Below, piece after piece: positions 26,196 to 35,065 of a stretch of 64,000 bases of DNA. Origin of the DNA: a virus; IMG/VR virus record IMGVR_UViG_3300036766_000678, positions 116,417-180,416 of that record; one strand, written 5' to 3'. Both the position numbers and the translations under genes were made by a program. Positions within the stretch are counted from its first letter, which is position 1, and the number at the start of each line of letters is the position of its first letter. A model generated the notes under the pieces. That model had not been told where the DNA came from. It made no database searches and saw only the letters and a list, made by a program, of their open reading frames with translations.

Positions 26196-27290
26196 TTACT
26201 TATTTCCAACCTTATCAATTGCATCTTTAATTTTAGCGTCTGTTTCTGGATCTTGAATCAAGATAAATCTAGCACAGCTAGGACAAAAGATACTAAATCT
26301 TTTAGAGGTATTTAACAATGATCCATCCTCCGCCCTATCGAAACCCATTGGTCTTTTATCAGCTTTGTCCTCTAAGAAATTTTCTCTGCACGTACTACAG
26401 TAAAAAGATTTGGGTATTAGTTTCTTATCTTTCTTACCAGGAACTTTAACTTCGTTAGCCTCTTTAACTTCTTTAAGAATCTCTGGGCTAATGGCTAAAG
26501 GACCCACTACTTCTTTTGTAGTTTCCTCTTCAATCTTAGCCATTTCTTTAAATTGTTCATCACTCATCTTAGGTATTTCATCCATCTTAGCTCTCCTTTG
26601 AAATTCTTCCATTATCTTAATACTGTTGCTAGTGCCTACTCTTGACGCTCCTGCTTCTATCATCATTTCTAGATCAATCAACGAACGAATTCCTCCACTG
26701 GCCTTAACCAATACGCCTGATCCTTTTACTTGATCGGCCATTAGTTTGACATATCGTGCTGTTTCTTTTGGCTCTAATTTTGCTAGGAAGCCAGTAGATG
26801 TTTTCACATATGAAAGACCTGTCTCTATAGCTAAATCACAACAATGTTTAATCTCATCGTCGGAGAGCAAGCCACATTCTAGTATTACTTTTAAAATAGG
26901 TTGAAACGTTGGTGCAGTTGGAATAGTTTTTCGTAATGTTTCAAACTCATGCTTTATTCGCAACCAATCACCCGTTTTTACAGCCGATATATTTAAAACA
27001 AAATCAAATTCAGTAGCCCCATCATTAAATGCTCGTTGCATCTCAGTTACTTTGGAATCTATATTAGAGATTCCATGAGGAAATCCTATTACCGAACAAA
27101 TTTTTATATTGACACTCATATCTGTATGAACATATGAATGTAACAAATTAGACACTAATGGAACATGGAAACTTGAAACACAGACACTGTGAAAATTCCA
27201 TTTAACTGCTTGACGGCACAAATCTGTATAATTTCCCAGAGGTGCGGAGGGAATAAGAAGCGTATGATCTATCAGACGATTAATTTCCAT
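26196..27290 (-). CDS. deoC: Deoxyribose-phosphate aldolase with C-terminal zinc extension
   Basis: 364 aa; the first 220 are a complete class I DERA. Lys163 in YVKTSTGF is the Schiff-base residue, Lys196 in VKASGGIR the proton relay and Asp96 in EFDFVLN the third active-site residue. DERA splits 2-deoxyribose-5-phosphate into glyceraldehyde-3-phosphate and acetaldehyde, so it could recycle host deoxynucleosides. The extra 140 residues are not part of normal DERA: an acidic linker, then CSTCRENF..CPSC, a zinc-ribbon pattern. deoC is rare in phages. It lies among tail-bearing miniprotein genes; the deoxyribosyltransferase-like gene at 56.4 kb could supply related substrates. Confidence 0.92.
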   Translation of the reverse strand: MEINRLIDHTLLIPSAPLGNYTDLCRQAVKWNFHSVCVSSFHVPLVSNLLHSYVHTDMSVNIKICSVIGFPHGISNIDSKVTEMQRAFNDGATEFDFVLNISAVKTGDWLRIKHEFETLRKTIPTAPTFQPILKVILECGLLSDDEIKHCCDLAIETGLSYVKTSTGFLAKLEPKETARYVKLMADQVKGSGVLVKASGGIRSLIDLEMMIEAGASRVGTSNSIKIMEEFQRRAKMDEIPKMSDEQFKEMAKIEEETTKEVVGPLAISPEILKEVKEANEVKVPGKKDKKLIPKSFYCSTCRENFLEDKADKRPMGFDRAEDGSLLNTSKRFSIFCPSCARFILIQDPETDAKIKDAIDKVGNK

Positions 27291-27477
27291 TATTCTTTTT
27301 ATAAATTTCCTCTAAATATTTTAAATTATCTGGAACATATTTGGGACATCGACATATCTCATCATGATAAAGTTTCCCACCACACCAATTTTCCCAGATC
27401 GGGGAACCAACTGATTCATGAAGTTTGGCTTCATGACTACACTTACAGGGGAAGTTTCTTTTCTTGATTGAATTCAT
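27280..27477 (-). CDS. Zinc miniprotein with NLEYLE tail
   Basis: 65 aa. Ligands FPCKCSHEAKLH, a lone Cys and CRC. Tail VPDNLKYLEEIYKK. It overlaps deoC by 11 nt at its 3' end and its own start is inside the tail codons of the next gene upstream. FPCxCxH openings are shared with the members at 36.6-37.0 kb. Function unknown. Confidence 0.8.
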   Translation of the reverse strand: MNSIKKRNFPCKCSHEAKLHESVGSPIWENWCGGKLYHDEICRCPKYVPDNLKYLEEIYKKNNGN

Positions 27478-27649
27478 ATAATTGTTCTAAATACAATAAA
27501 TTATCACCAGACGCAAAATTATCACAATGACAATCTACTTTTACATTTTCTAAATCATAAGAAAAAGAACATTTAATATTAGATGCTCTATTGTTAATCA
27601 AATGAAAATGTTTGCAGTTTCTGCATCTCCACTTATTTAGGTCAACCAT
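27443..27649 (-). CDS. Zinc miniprotein with NLEYLE tail
   Basis: 68 aa. Ligands CRNCKHFH, a lone Cys and CHC. Tail SGDNLLYLEQLYEF. The 35-nt overlap with the following gene covers the tail and seven residues after it. It starts 8 nt inside the upstream 46-aa gene. Function unknown. Confidence 0.8.
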   Translation of the reverse strand: MVDLNKWRCRNCKHFHLINNRASNIKCSFSYDLENVKVDCHCDNFASGDNLLYLEQLYEFNQEKKLPL

Positions 27650-27782
27650 TATTTAATTGCATTGCTCTCATACGAGCTTTTCCAAGTGAATTAACACCAT
27701 AAAAAACATCATAAATAATTTGGCCATAGGACATTTGCTGATACACTTCCCAGCTATTTAGATACTGTTGCACTTTAACCAT
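27642..27782 (-). CDS. 46-aa hypothetical protein, first gene after a sigma70-type promoter
   Basis: A short ORF with an excellent ribosome site (AGGGGAGG, 4 nt spacing) directly downstream of a near-consensus promoter. The protein is Tyr/Gln-rich (QQYLNSWEVYQQMSYGQIIY) and ends KARMRAMQLNNG. No motif recognised. The strong signals make it credible despite its size. It probably leads the transcript into the two tail genes and deoC. Confidence 0.6.
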   Translation of the reverse strand: MVKVQQYLNSWEVYQQMSYGQIIYDVFYGVNSLGKARMRAMQLNNG

Positions 27783-27814
27783 AAATCCTCCCCTAATTTA
27801 AACCATCTAATTTA

Positions 27815-27843
27815 AGTATATCAGACAATGAGTTACTTGTCAA
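27815..27843 (-). promoter_or_regulatory. Sigma70-type promoter (TTGACA-17-TATACT)
   Basis: TTGACA, a 17-bp spacer ending CTGA (TGn extension) and TATACT, 32 nt upstream of the ATG of the 46-aa gene. This is nearly ideal for host RNA polymerase. It lies between two convergently unrelated blocks, behind the 682-aa gene, and would drive deoC and neighbouring miniproteins. Confidence 0.75.
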
Positions 27844-27849
27844 GAGGTA

Positions 27850-29898
27850 TTACAAAAGTCCTTTCAAATAGGTATTAGCTAATTCTACAAGCTTTTTAGG
27901 ATCAATTTTCTCAAGATTCTTCACACTATCTACTGCATAAGCCAAACTTCTATCTTTATCATGGCCTTTTTTAACAGCACTTGCAAAATTATTAAGGGCT
28001 ATGTTATAAGTTGGAGATCCTGTAGAAGCAGCAATTTGATCTTGTTGATCTTGTGTTAATAATTGTTCTTCTGCATTCTTAACAATATTTAATTCTTTCT
28101 TACTAAAAGCTGGCAAGCCTACTGTAATTTCTTCCATAGTTTGTAAATTAAAAATTGAACTTTGATTGTTTGCATTGGCCAACTGTAATGCTTCTTCTTT
28201 AGTTGGAACAGTATTTACAATATCTAAATAAATTTTATTTCCGTGCTTCCACGCAGCAAATGAATTATTTGGATCATTTAACAAATCTTGATTATTTATA
28301 ATATAACCCTCGATAACATCAAAATCCACACTATCTACAATTTGTTCTTTATCTTTATGTGTGCTAACTGCAAACATAGGTGTATTAATTAAATTTCCTT
28401 TTTGCAAATTATAAGTAACCCCACCAGTTTGTTCAATTAAATATAAGATATCGTTAACAACTTTACCAGAAACATCAGCTTTCTTTTTTAATTCTTTTTT
28501 AGATATCTTCTTTGATGCAGCAATATTATCCCAAGGTTCTGCATCTTTATCAGCTTGGCCACTAGGCATCCACGTATCAGAAGGCCACTGGCCATCTCTT
28601 TGTTTTCCTAAATCAGTTGGGCTATCATAAAACGAGTGGCCAGCATCGGAGTTCCGTTCTTGTTCTTCAGATTCAGCAGAACTGTATTTGCTTAAGTCTA
28701 AAGCCTTTCTTGTAGCCTCATCGAAAGATAATTTAGACTTATCCATAAACTCTATTATTTTACTTTTATAATCTACATGAACAGGTTTAAAACCTTTTTG
28801 CTCTAAAATTTGTAATACTTTATCTAGAGAAAGACCTTTCTTTTTAGAATCTATTTGTATTTTAAATTGTTCTAGTTTATATTTAGTGTCTGTCTTTAAA
28901 TTGACAATATCTTCATCAGTAAGTTGGGGGGCTTGATCTCTAATAAATTGAACAACTTGGCTCCAACGTATACCTTTTTGGAAAAAGTATTCTTGAATAA
29001 CATCTTCTCCAATAGATATTGCTAATGCATGATCTGTTTCGGGTGAAGCTTGTTTCTCTTCTGAAGCTTCAGTATTTTTCCATGATTCATAGGCTGTCTC
29101 ATTCCAAGGGCGCATACCAAAATAAGTTGTATTACGTTGGGCTGGCCATTTTTCATCTCTCAAATCCCCTTGAACTTTCTTTTCAGGTAATTTCTTAATA
29201 AGCCATTCTCGTGGGATATTATATTTTTCTGTGGCAAGAGTCCAAATCTTAGCTGCCAAATCTCCAATATCATCGACGGTAACGAAGGGGAAAGATTCTG
29301 CTAATTGCTTAATTTCGACGGGAGGCACACCAGCTTTGACCACCGTAGTTATCAATTTCATTAACCATTGGTATTCAGGTGAATATTTAGAAATCTCTTG
29401 CTGGCCTCTTCCTGGATCATAAGTAGAAATTGGCTCACCAAGCTCATCTGCTCTAAGAAGTTTCGCATTCTTAATTCGTGTAATATGCTGTTTAATTTGT
29501 TCTTTTTTGGTTGGGTCTATCTCTTTAGAAAGTTGATCTAAAAGTTCATCAAGCTTTTTCTTTTTATCTAAAATAGGCAATTGTTCTATAGAAAATTCTC
29601 CTGGAAGAGCTTCATCTCGTTTAACGGTATTAAACCAAGCATAGGCTAATTCTTTCCAATTAACAATATCATTCCCAGGAGCATCTAACCAAACTCTTCT
29701 AATATCTGGAGTATTTCTTTCTAATGTTTCTTGCATCCAAAAATAAAGCTCATCTTCATTTTTAAGAGAATTGGCAGCAAGAATTACTTCATGCATTACA
29801 TTGGGGTGAGAAACAATGTAATCATTAACTCGTTTGGTTACTTGATTTGAATATTCTTTCAAATCAGCTTTGATGTCTTTTTTGGAAAATTTATGCAT
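27850..29898 (-). CDS. Large virion-region protein of unknown function
   Basis: 682 aa, mostly helical, no zinc site. It begins MHKFSKKDIKADLK and has a second AFSKKELN near residue 590 and ISKKELKKKAD near 465; the same string recurs in the two large neighbours. The stretch NIAASKK..SGKVVNDILYLIEQTGGVTYNL seems to open a separate C-terminal domain. Acidic linker near 415-450 (AESEEQERNSDAGHSF). I cannot assign a family; position between fibre-like and terminase genes suggests a virion or assembly role. Confidence 0.55.
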   Translation of the reverse strand: MHKFSKKDIKADLKEYSNQVTKRVNDYIVSHPNVMHEVILAANSLKNEDELYFWMQETLERNTPDIRRVWLDAPGNDIVNWKELAYAWFNTVKRDEALPGEFSIEQLPILDKKKKLDELLDQLSKEIDPTKKEQIKQHITRIKNAKLLRADELGEPISTYDPGRGQQEISKYSPEYQWLMKLITTVVKAGVPPVEIKQLAESFPFVTVDDIGDLAAKIWTLATEKYNIPREWLIKKLPEKKVQGDLRDEKWPAQRNTTYFGMRPWNETAYESWKNTEASEEKQASPETDHALAISIGEDVIQEYFFQKGIRWSQVVQFIRDQAPQLTDEDIVNLKTDTKYKLEQFKIQIDSKKKGLSLDKVLQILEQKGFKPVHVDYKSKIIEFMDKSKLSFDEATRKALDLSKYSSAESEEQERNSDAGHSFYDSPTDLGKQRDGQWPSDTWMPSGQADKDAEPWDNIAASKKISKKELKKKADVSGKVVNDILYLIEQTGGVTYNLQKGNLINTPMFAVSTHKDKEQIVDSVDFDVIEGYIINNQDLLNDPNNSFAAWKHGNKIYLDIVNTVPTKEEALQLANANNQSSIFNLQTMEEITVGLPAFSKKELNIVKNAEEQLLTQDQQDQIAASTGSPTYNIALNNFASAVKKGHDKDRSLAYAVDSVKNLEKIDPKKLVELANTYLKGLL

Positions 29899-29903
29899 GG
29901 GAA

Positions 29904-31751
29904 TTACATCCCGTAGGAAGATCCACTACCTGGAGTTTTAGTTTTCTTTAGCCATCTTTTTTGTGTTTCATCCCAAAAAGATTCTATATTTGGGTCGGGA
30001 TCGGGAGGAGGGGGGGTTTGCAAACTATCTGCTTTAACTTCTTTTGTTGATTCTTTCTCTACTTCTTTTTCTTCTAATTCTTTAACTAAAGAAGAGTGTT
30101 CTGGTTCAACTTTCTCTTCTTCAGAAAGTTTAGGGGTAATATTAAGCTTTTCTTCTACAGACCAAAGAAGATTTTCCATTTCTTCAATTGCGGGATGAAC
30201 ATCTTGTTCAACATCGTTACCTTGAAGTTTTGTTTCCAAGAGGTCGATGCCCATTGTAAGATCACTAAGCAGTTCTGGTATATCTAGTTCTGAATTATCT
30301 TGTTCTCCATTACCAGCTTCTTTAGGTAAAGGATTAGATTGAAGTCTTTCTTGAACTTGAGTCATTCTATCTCGTAGTCCTTGAACTTGTGTATGTAATT
30401 CTTGATAAGGATCTACAAGGACTTCAGCTTTCAACCCTAATCCAGCATCACAAGCATGTGGATTTACAAGGGCTTCTTTCTTACTGAAAGGTCGTAATGA
30501 CCCTTTCATATGCTTTATTCGCTCCACTTCTGCCAATCTTTTTTCAGCAGCAGCTCTATTGGAAAAACATCCTCCACTCCAATTTTTATTTTTAGGAGAA
30601 CGAACACACCATTTGCCATTTTCTTCTACAATAATAGCTACTTTATTTAATGAACTTTCCATCTCCATATCTTCTTGCTCTCGTTCTTTACGAGCATTTG
30701 GGCAACCTGTTTCATGGCAGAATACACCGTTAATCATAGCTGCTTCACATTGGTCACAGCCACGAGCGTTCTTTTCAGTAGCAGCATTAACATCCATTCT
30801 TTGATTGGGAAGAACTGGAGGAAGCTTAGTTGGAAGTTGCGGAGTAATTTGTTGTTTAAGAGCTTCTACACTAAATCGTCCACATGTAGGACATTTCTCA
30901 TTTTCTTTTCCTGCAAAATTTCCATGACAATCTGGGCAATCTTTTTCTGCGGTTACATCTGGATTAAGCGATTCTGGTGTAGCAGGAGGTTGAGTAGTGG
31001 AATTATCATGAGTAGGTAATATTGCATTCTTTTTTTCCCAGTGGACACCAGCCATGGGGCACTCAATCAAAACTTCAGTCTCATGCATTGCCAATACCTT
31101 GTCCGTATGACCTTCATGGGGCACAGATTGGCCTTCCTGCCCTATAATATTCACTTTTGAAGCTGGAATCCATCCACGAACTCCGTTGCTTAATTCAGCA
31201 AATTTGACTTGTTTCCTATCTTTTGAAGTAGACAAGATAACAATCTTAGAACCCTTCTCTAAGAAGGCTACTTTCTCTGTTAATTTCCCCTGTTTAAATC
31301 CATGCGTTAATTCATTCTGAATTGCAAGCTTAAGCTCAGCTTCAGACCACTGTTTACCATTGGCTGGCTTAATGTGCATTACTTTCTTACCTGTATTATC
31401 TGACACATCGTAACCAATTGAGGAATCTTTTACGATGGGGGTTACATTCCACTCACGATTAAAAGCAGATACTTTTACAGGAGCACCACCAGGTTGTTTA
31501 ACTACATCCGGTTTGTGCGTAACTCTATGAGCATTATATTCATTCCAATCATCAAATTCTTGTTGGCAAATTGCACAGGTATTTTTTGCTTCTGTTTCTA
31601 ACTCTGCCTTATTTTTGATATATTCTTGTTTTAAATTCGTTATTTGTTTTAATTCCTCTGTTAAAGAAAGATCTTTGTTAGATGCAATCTTAAGTAGTTC
31701 TGAGGTCATCCAATCTAAATTTTTTAAATAAGCTTCTTTTTTATAACTCAT
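29904..31751 (-). CDS. Large virion-region protein with C2H2-like finger, SH3-like and zinc-ribbon segments
   Basis: 615 aa from MSYKKEAYL, chosen for its AAAGGA site and ATGA overlap with the HNH gene. In order: CAICQQEF..HRVTH (C2H2-like, near 60), an SH3-like stretch (EKGSKIVILSTSKDRKQVKF..GWIPASKVN), CPDCHGNF..CPTCG near 274, CDQCEAAM..CHETGC near 335, and GKWCVRSPKNKNWSGGCF with a following helix, a pattern seen in many phage proteins. PFSKKEALV marks a junction near 420. The C-terminus is acidic and Pro-rich, ending in a Gly/Ser patch. Role unknown. Confidence 0.58.
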   Translation of the reverse strand: MSYKKEAYLKNLDWMTSELLKIASNKDLSLTEELKQITNLKQEYIKNKAELETEAKNTCAICQQEFDDWNEYNAHRVTHKPDVVKQPGGAPVKVSAFNREWNVTPIVKDSSIGYDVSDNTGKKVMHIKPANGKQWSEAELKLAIQNELTHGFKQGKLTEKVAFLEKGSKIVILSTSKDRKQVKFAELSNGVRGWIPASKVNIIGQEGQSVPHEGHTDKVLAMHETEVLIECPMAGVHWEKKNAILPTHDNSTTQPPATPESLNPDVTAEKDCPDCHGNFAGKENEKCPTCGRFSVEALKQQITPQLPTKLPPVLPNQRMDVNAATEKNARGCDQCEAAMINGVFCHETGCPNARKEREQEDMEMESSLNKVAIIVEENGKWCVRSPKNKNWSGGCFSNRAAAEKRLAEVERIKHMKGSLRPFSKKEALVNPHACDAGLGLKAEVLVDPYQELHTQVQGLRDRMTQVQERLQSNPLPKEAGNGEQDNSELDIPELLSDLTMGIDLLETKLQGNDVEQDVHPAIEEMENLLWSVEEKLNITPKLSEEEKVEPEHSSLVKELEEKEVEKESTKEVKADSLQTPPPPDPDPNIESFWDETQKRWLKKTKTPGSGSSYGM

Positions 31752-32557
31752 TTTAATTGTTCCTTTAATCCTGCTTCGATCAATATTTTTTCGTAAAATT
31801 TGGTTGCTTCCATTGGTGTACATTTATTTTTCTTTGTACTATTGGCTAAATGAGTCATATACTGTAAATTCCAAATAACATGTAAACCAAATACCCCAGC
31901 AGCTTGAAGAGGAATAACATGGTCCCCAGTCATACCTTTAGGTTTATTTCTATAAAATTCCTGCATCCCTTCCTGACCCCAAGATACTTCTCTTAATTTG
32001 CGTTGTTCATCCTGTCTTAATTTAATTAAGGCTTCAATTTCGGGATGATCTTTTCTCCATTTCTTGTTTCTAATTTTAGATTCTTCTTTATGTTCTTGAT
32101 TATATTTTCTATGTTTAACTAAAAGCTCATCTCTATTATTTTCATAATGTTCTTTACTTCTTTCTTGCATTTTTTCTTTGTGTTCAATAACATAAATTTT
32201 TAAATATTCTTCTCTACAAATATTGCAACAACCATCCTTTCTTCCACAAATAAATGTGTCATGTCCATTAAGACAAATTTGTTTTAATCTAGAATCTTTA
32301 GAAGGATCTTTCCGCCTTTCAATTCCTTTTTCTTTTTTACATAGTATGCAACTACCATCACTATATGTACCGACTAGATCTTTATCATGTCCTTTAGGAC
32401 AAAATTGGACTTTAGATATTGGATGTGGAAGGTAGGTTCGTAAGTGATCTTCTAATTTACATTGTTTACAATTACCTGATTTAGTCCTACCTACTATAGA
32501 TATATCATGCCCACGAAGACAAAATTGTTTCTTAGAATGAACAATTGTTTTAGCCAT
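31748..32557 (-). CDS. HNH homing endonuclease with three CxxGH zinc modules
   Basis: 269 aa. Three zinc modules at the N-terminus (FCLRGHDISIVGRT..CKQC; FCPKGHDKDLVGTY..CILC; ICLNGHDTFICGRK..CNIC), a basic linker rich in EHYENNRDEL-like units, then the nuclease core DHVIPLQ, GLHVIWNLQ and KKNKC. The core matches the HNH gene at 0.5-1.1 kb and the modules match the one at 15.6 kb, so parts have been shuffled between copies. It is tightly packed between two virion-region genes with 1- and 4-nt overlaps. Confidence 0.88.
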   Translation of the reverse strand: MAKTIVHSKKQFCLRGHDISIVGRTKSGNCKQCKLEDHLRTYLPHPISKVQFCPKGHDKDLVGTYSDGSCILCKKEKGIERRKDPSKDSRLKQICLNGHDTFICGRKDGCCNICREEYLKIYVIEHKEKMQERSKEHYENNRDELLVKHRKYNQEHKEESKIRNKKWRKDHPEIEALIKLRQDEQRKLREVSWGQEGMQEFYRNKPKGMTGDHVIPLQAAGVFGLHVIWNLQYMTHLANSTKKNKCTPMEATKFYEKILIEAGLKEQLK

Positions 32558-33534
32558 TATTTGTTTAAATCCCTCTTATCTGGTTCACTCCATTGACTCA
32601 TATATTCACTATTTCCAGGTTTACCATCTGAACTATAAGAAGCCCTATCATTTGGTGGAGTAAAATCCAACGCCACAAGCCTTTCAGTTCCACTTGGATG
32701 ATCTATCATGTCTGCTTCTTTACCAAATTTCTCAGCAATAGATTGTTCAAGATCTTTAATCTTTTGTTCAAGACGTGCAACCTCAACATGGTTGTGCCTA
32801 TCAAGTGCTGCTTTATGATCGTCTTTTAAATCTTTTAACATATCTATATAATTAGACTTGAGATCAGATGTTTTTTGAGGTTTACACTCAGGGCAATAAA
32901 CAGATTTATCTTCCCAACAAGGGCAATGTTCTGGTTTAGATTCTTCAGCAGAATGCTTCACTAAATCTGCCTGATAATAACCACCCGCAACATCTCTGTC
33001 TTTGAGCATTCCACTATCCCAAAACACGTACACAAGTCCAGCGGGGTTCTCCTCACTTGCGTCACAACGAATAACACGCCCAAGAGATTCAGATCCTCTT
33101 GCTGGTTTAACAACATCATCTTGTTTGAAACTTATAATAGCTGGACCTAATTTCTTTTCTACATTTTTAACAACTTCTTTTTTCTTAGTGTGGTCCATTG
33201 GTTTATATTCTTTATCCTTAAGAACTTCAGGCCAATTAGTTCCTGTTTCGGGCAATAAATCGGCAGATTCTTTATTTACTTCAGTTTCAGAAGTTTCTTT
33301 ACTACTTTCCACAGTTTCTTTAGTTTCTTCAGGTGCTGTTTCATTTTTAATCTCCTGTTTTAATTTTTTACGATCTTCTTTCTTTTTCTTGGCTTTCTCA
33401 TAATGGGCTTCGGCAGTTTCAATAGCATCTAAAGTCTCTTTATAACCTTTAGGATCTTTAGAAGGAGTAAGCTTTTTCAAACTTTTTTTAAGTTCCTGTA
33501 ATTGCGTGTAGATTCCCGAAATTTTTTCAAGCAT
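32557..33534 (-). CDS. Large virion-region protein, coiled coil plus SH3-like domain
   Basis: 325 aa. Residues 1-60 form a charged coiled coil (LQELKKSLKKLTPSKD), then a Thr/Glu/Ser-rich linker, then a small domain with KQDDVVKPARGSESLGRVIR..GLVYVFWDSG, which looks like an SH3/KOW-type beta barrel. A CPCWED..CPEC zinc pair follows near residue 220, then a second coiled coil. The end is Ser/Gly/Pro-rich. No family assigned; similar piece-meal architecture to the neighbouring long proteins. Confidence 0.55.
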   Translation of the reverse strand: MLEKISGIYTQLQELKKSLKKLTPSKDPKGYKETLDAIETAEAHYEKAKKKKEDRKKLKQEIKNETAPEETKETVESSKETSETEVNKESADLLPETGTNWPEVLKDKEYKPMDHTKKKEVVKNVEKKLGPAIISFKQDDVVKPARGSESLGRVIRCDASEENPAGLVYVFWDSGMLKDRDVAGGYYQADLVKHSAEESKPEHCPCWEDKSVYCPECKPQKTSDLKSNYIDMLKDLKDDHKAALDRHNHVEVARLEQKIKDLEQSIAEKFGKEADMIDHPSGTERLVALDFTPPNDRASYSSDGKPGNSEYMSQWSEPDKRDLNK

Positions 33535-33549
33535 ATTTTTATCCTCTTA

Positions 33550-33750
33550 TTAAGAAAACTCTTTCTCCAAATCCAATATATTCACAAAAGCTGTACTACC
33601 ATCTATAAAATTTTGTAAAATAGCTTCTACTGCTACTCCATTATCTATCCAACCCATTACTATCCAATTAACTTTAATATCAAGTTCAGGATGCCCTGAT
33701 ACAGAGACCAATTCCCCTATACGAATTTCACGGCCCAAATGATCTTGCAT
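33550..33750 (-). CDS. Small SH3-like hypothetical protein
   Basis: 66 aa with the pattern of a compact beta barrel (REIRIGELVSVSGH, VNWIVMGWIDNGVAVEAIL). It lies between the fibre-like gene and the 325-aa gene with short gaps on both sides. Function unknown. Confidence 0.65.
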   Translation of the reverse strand: MQDHLGREIRIGELVSVSGHPELDIKVNWIVMGWIDNGVAVEAILQNFIDGSTAFVNILDLEKEFS

Positions 33751-33768
33751 GGGAATATACCTGCTATT

Positions 33769-35034
33769 TTATAGTTGTGTCCAAGCACCACTTACTCTAG
33801 CATAAATTCCAGGGGTATTGTCTGTTTGATAAATCATCAAACCATCAGCAGGAGTAGCTATTGCATTTCTTTCTGTCATTGTCATACGAGGCGGGAGAAA
33901 TCCCTGTGTAGTTGATGTTATATCAAGAATAGCTGAGGTATTTGGAGTACTTGTGTTAATACCGATATTCCCCGCTGCTTTCATATACAATAAACCATTT
34001 GGGCCACTTCCTGAAGTTAATTGTAAATCTACTATGGAAGTCAAAGTTCCAATACTTGTGCCAAAATTATAATTAAGAGAAAGTCCTTCAATAGTAACAT
34101 CATTATTAGCAAAGGTCAGAAAAGTATTTCCTGAAGCTACACCAGTTGAAATAATAGAAATTGCAGATAAGGCTTGTACTTTACTATTAATTAAACTAAA
34201 TGTTCCAGAAGGAATAGCACCAACACCTAATTTTGAATTAGCACTATCAAAAATAAAATTAGCGGAGGCACCAAATGCTCCAGAATTATTAAATTGAACT
34301 TGAGTATTAGCTCCAGCTGCATTTATTACTGGAGTAGTCATTGAAAGCCAATTTGTAGATATACCTGTTAATGTTGCATTTGAGAAAGTAACTTGTGGTA
34401 TACCAACATTTCCACCTTGTGTATTTATTGTAACTCGAATATTTGTTGCTGTTAGTGAAATTACTCCAGCAACAGGAGTAACAGGACCCCCATTAGAAGC
34501 ACCACCAGAATAAGTATTTGTCCCATCAAACATTGTTAAACCAATAGTTGGAATAGACCCACCTGGATAAGCAACGTTAACAGTAAAACTAACGGTTTGT
34601 CCTCTATATTGAGTAGCTGGAATATCTTGGTAAAAAGCACAATTATTAAGTACAAAGGCAGTACGAGCAACAGCAAAAACTGGATTAGGACCAGCTGATG
34701 GGTAACGTGCATATTCTGGAGCACCAAACTGAGTAGGACTTGCATACCAATGATCTGCTAATTGTGTATTTGGTGCTGGACTTTGAAAATCTGTTCCTTG
34801 ATTCCAGGCAGAAAAATCTCCATTAAGAAGTCCTGCTGGAGCACCAATATATACTTCTGGCTCACCTATAGTTGTATTATAAATCTGCATACCCGCTAAA
34901 GGACTACTAATTGCGTCTCTTTGAGTTGTATCTAATCTAGGAAAAAGTAATCCACTAGATGTGGAATTTGAAGTGATTGACCCTTCTGTGGTGATACTTC
35001 CATCTGTACTATTTACTGAATAAAGTGAGCCCAT
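33769..35034 (-). CDS. Tail-fibre-like or virion surface protein
   Basis: 421 aa, rich in Gly, Ser, Thr, Asn and almost free of Lys and Cys, unlike its neighbours. Two similar blocks frame it: [16 protein letters not shown] near residue 30 and [17 protein letters not shown] near 390, both typical of phage fibre repeats. Between them, [22 protein letters not shown] resembles a carbohydrate-binding jelly-roll start found in phage fibres. Probably a receptor-binding or fibre-tip component. The repeated TTQRDAI unit could also mark a chaperone-dependent trimer domain. Confidence 0.75.
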   Translation of the reverse strand: MGSLYSVNSTDGSITTEGSITSNSTSSGLLFPRLDTTQRDAISSPLAGMQIYNTTIGEPEVYIGAPAGLLNGDFSAWNQGTDFQSPAPNTQLADHWYASPTQFGAPEYARYPSAGPNPVFAVARTAFVLNNCAFYQDIPATQYRGQTVSFTVNVAYPGGSIPTIGLTMFDGTNTYSGGASNGGPVTPVAGVISLTATNIRVTINTQGGNVGIPQVTFSNATLTGISTNWLSMTTPVINAAGANTQVQFNNSGAFGASANFIFDSANSKLGVGAIPSGTFSLINSKVQALSAISIISTGVASGNTFLTFANNDVTIEGLSLNYNFGTSIGTLTSIVDLQLTSGSGPNGLLYMKAAGNIGINTSTPNTSAILDITSTTQGFLPPRMTMTERNAIATPADGLMIYQTDNTPGIYARVSGAWTQL

Positions 35035-35065
35035 AATATTTTACCTTTTGATATATTTGATATGA

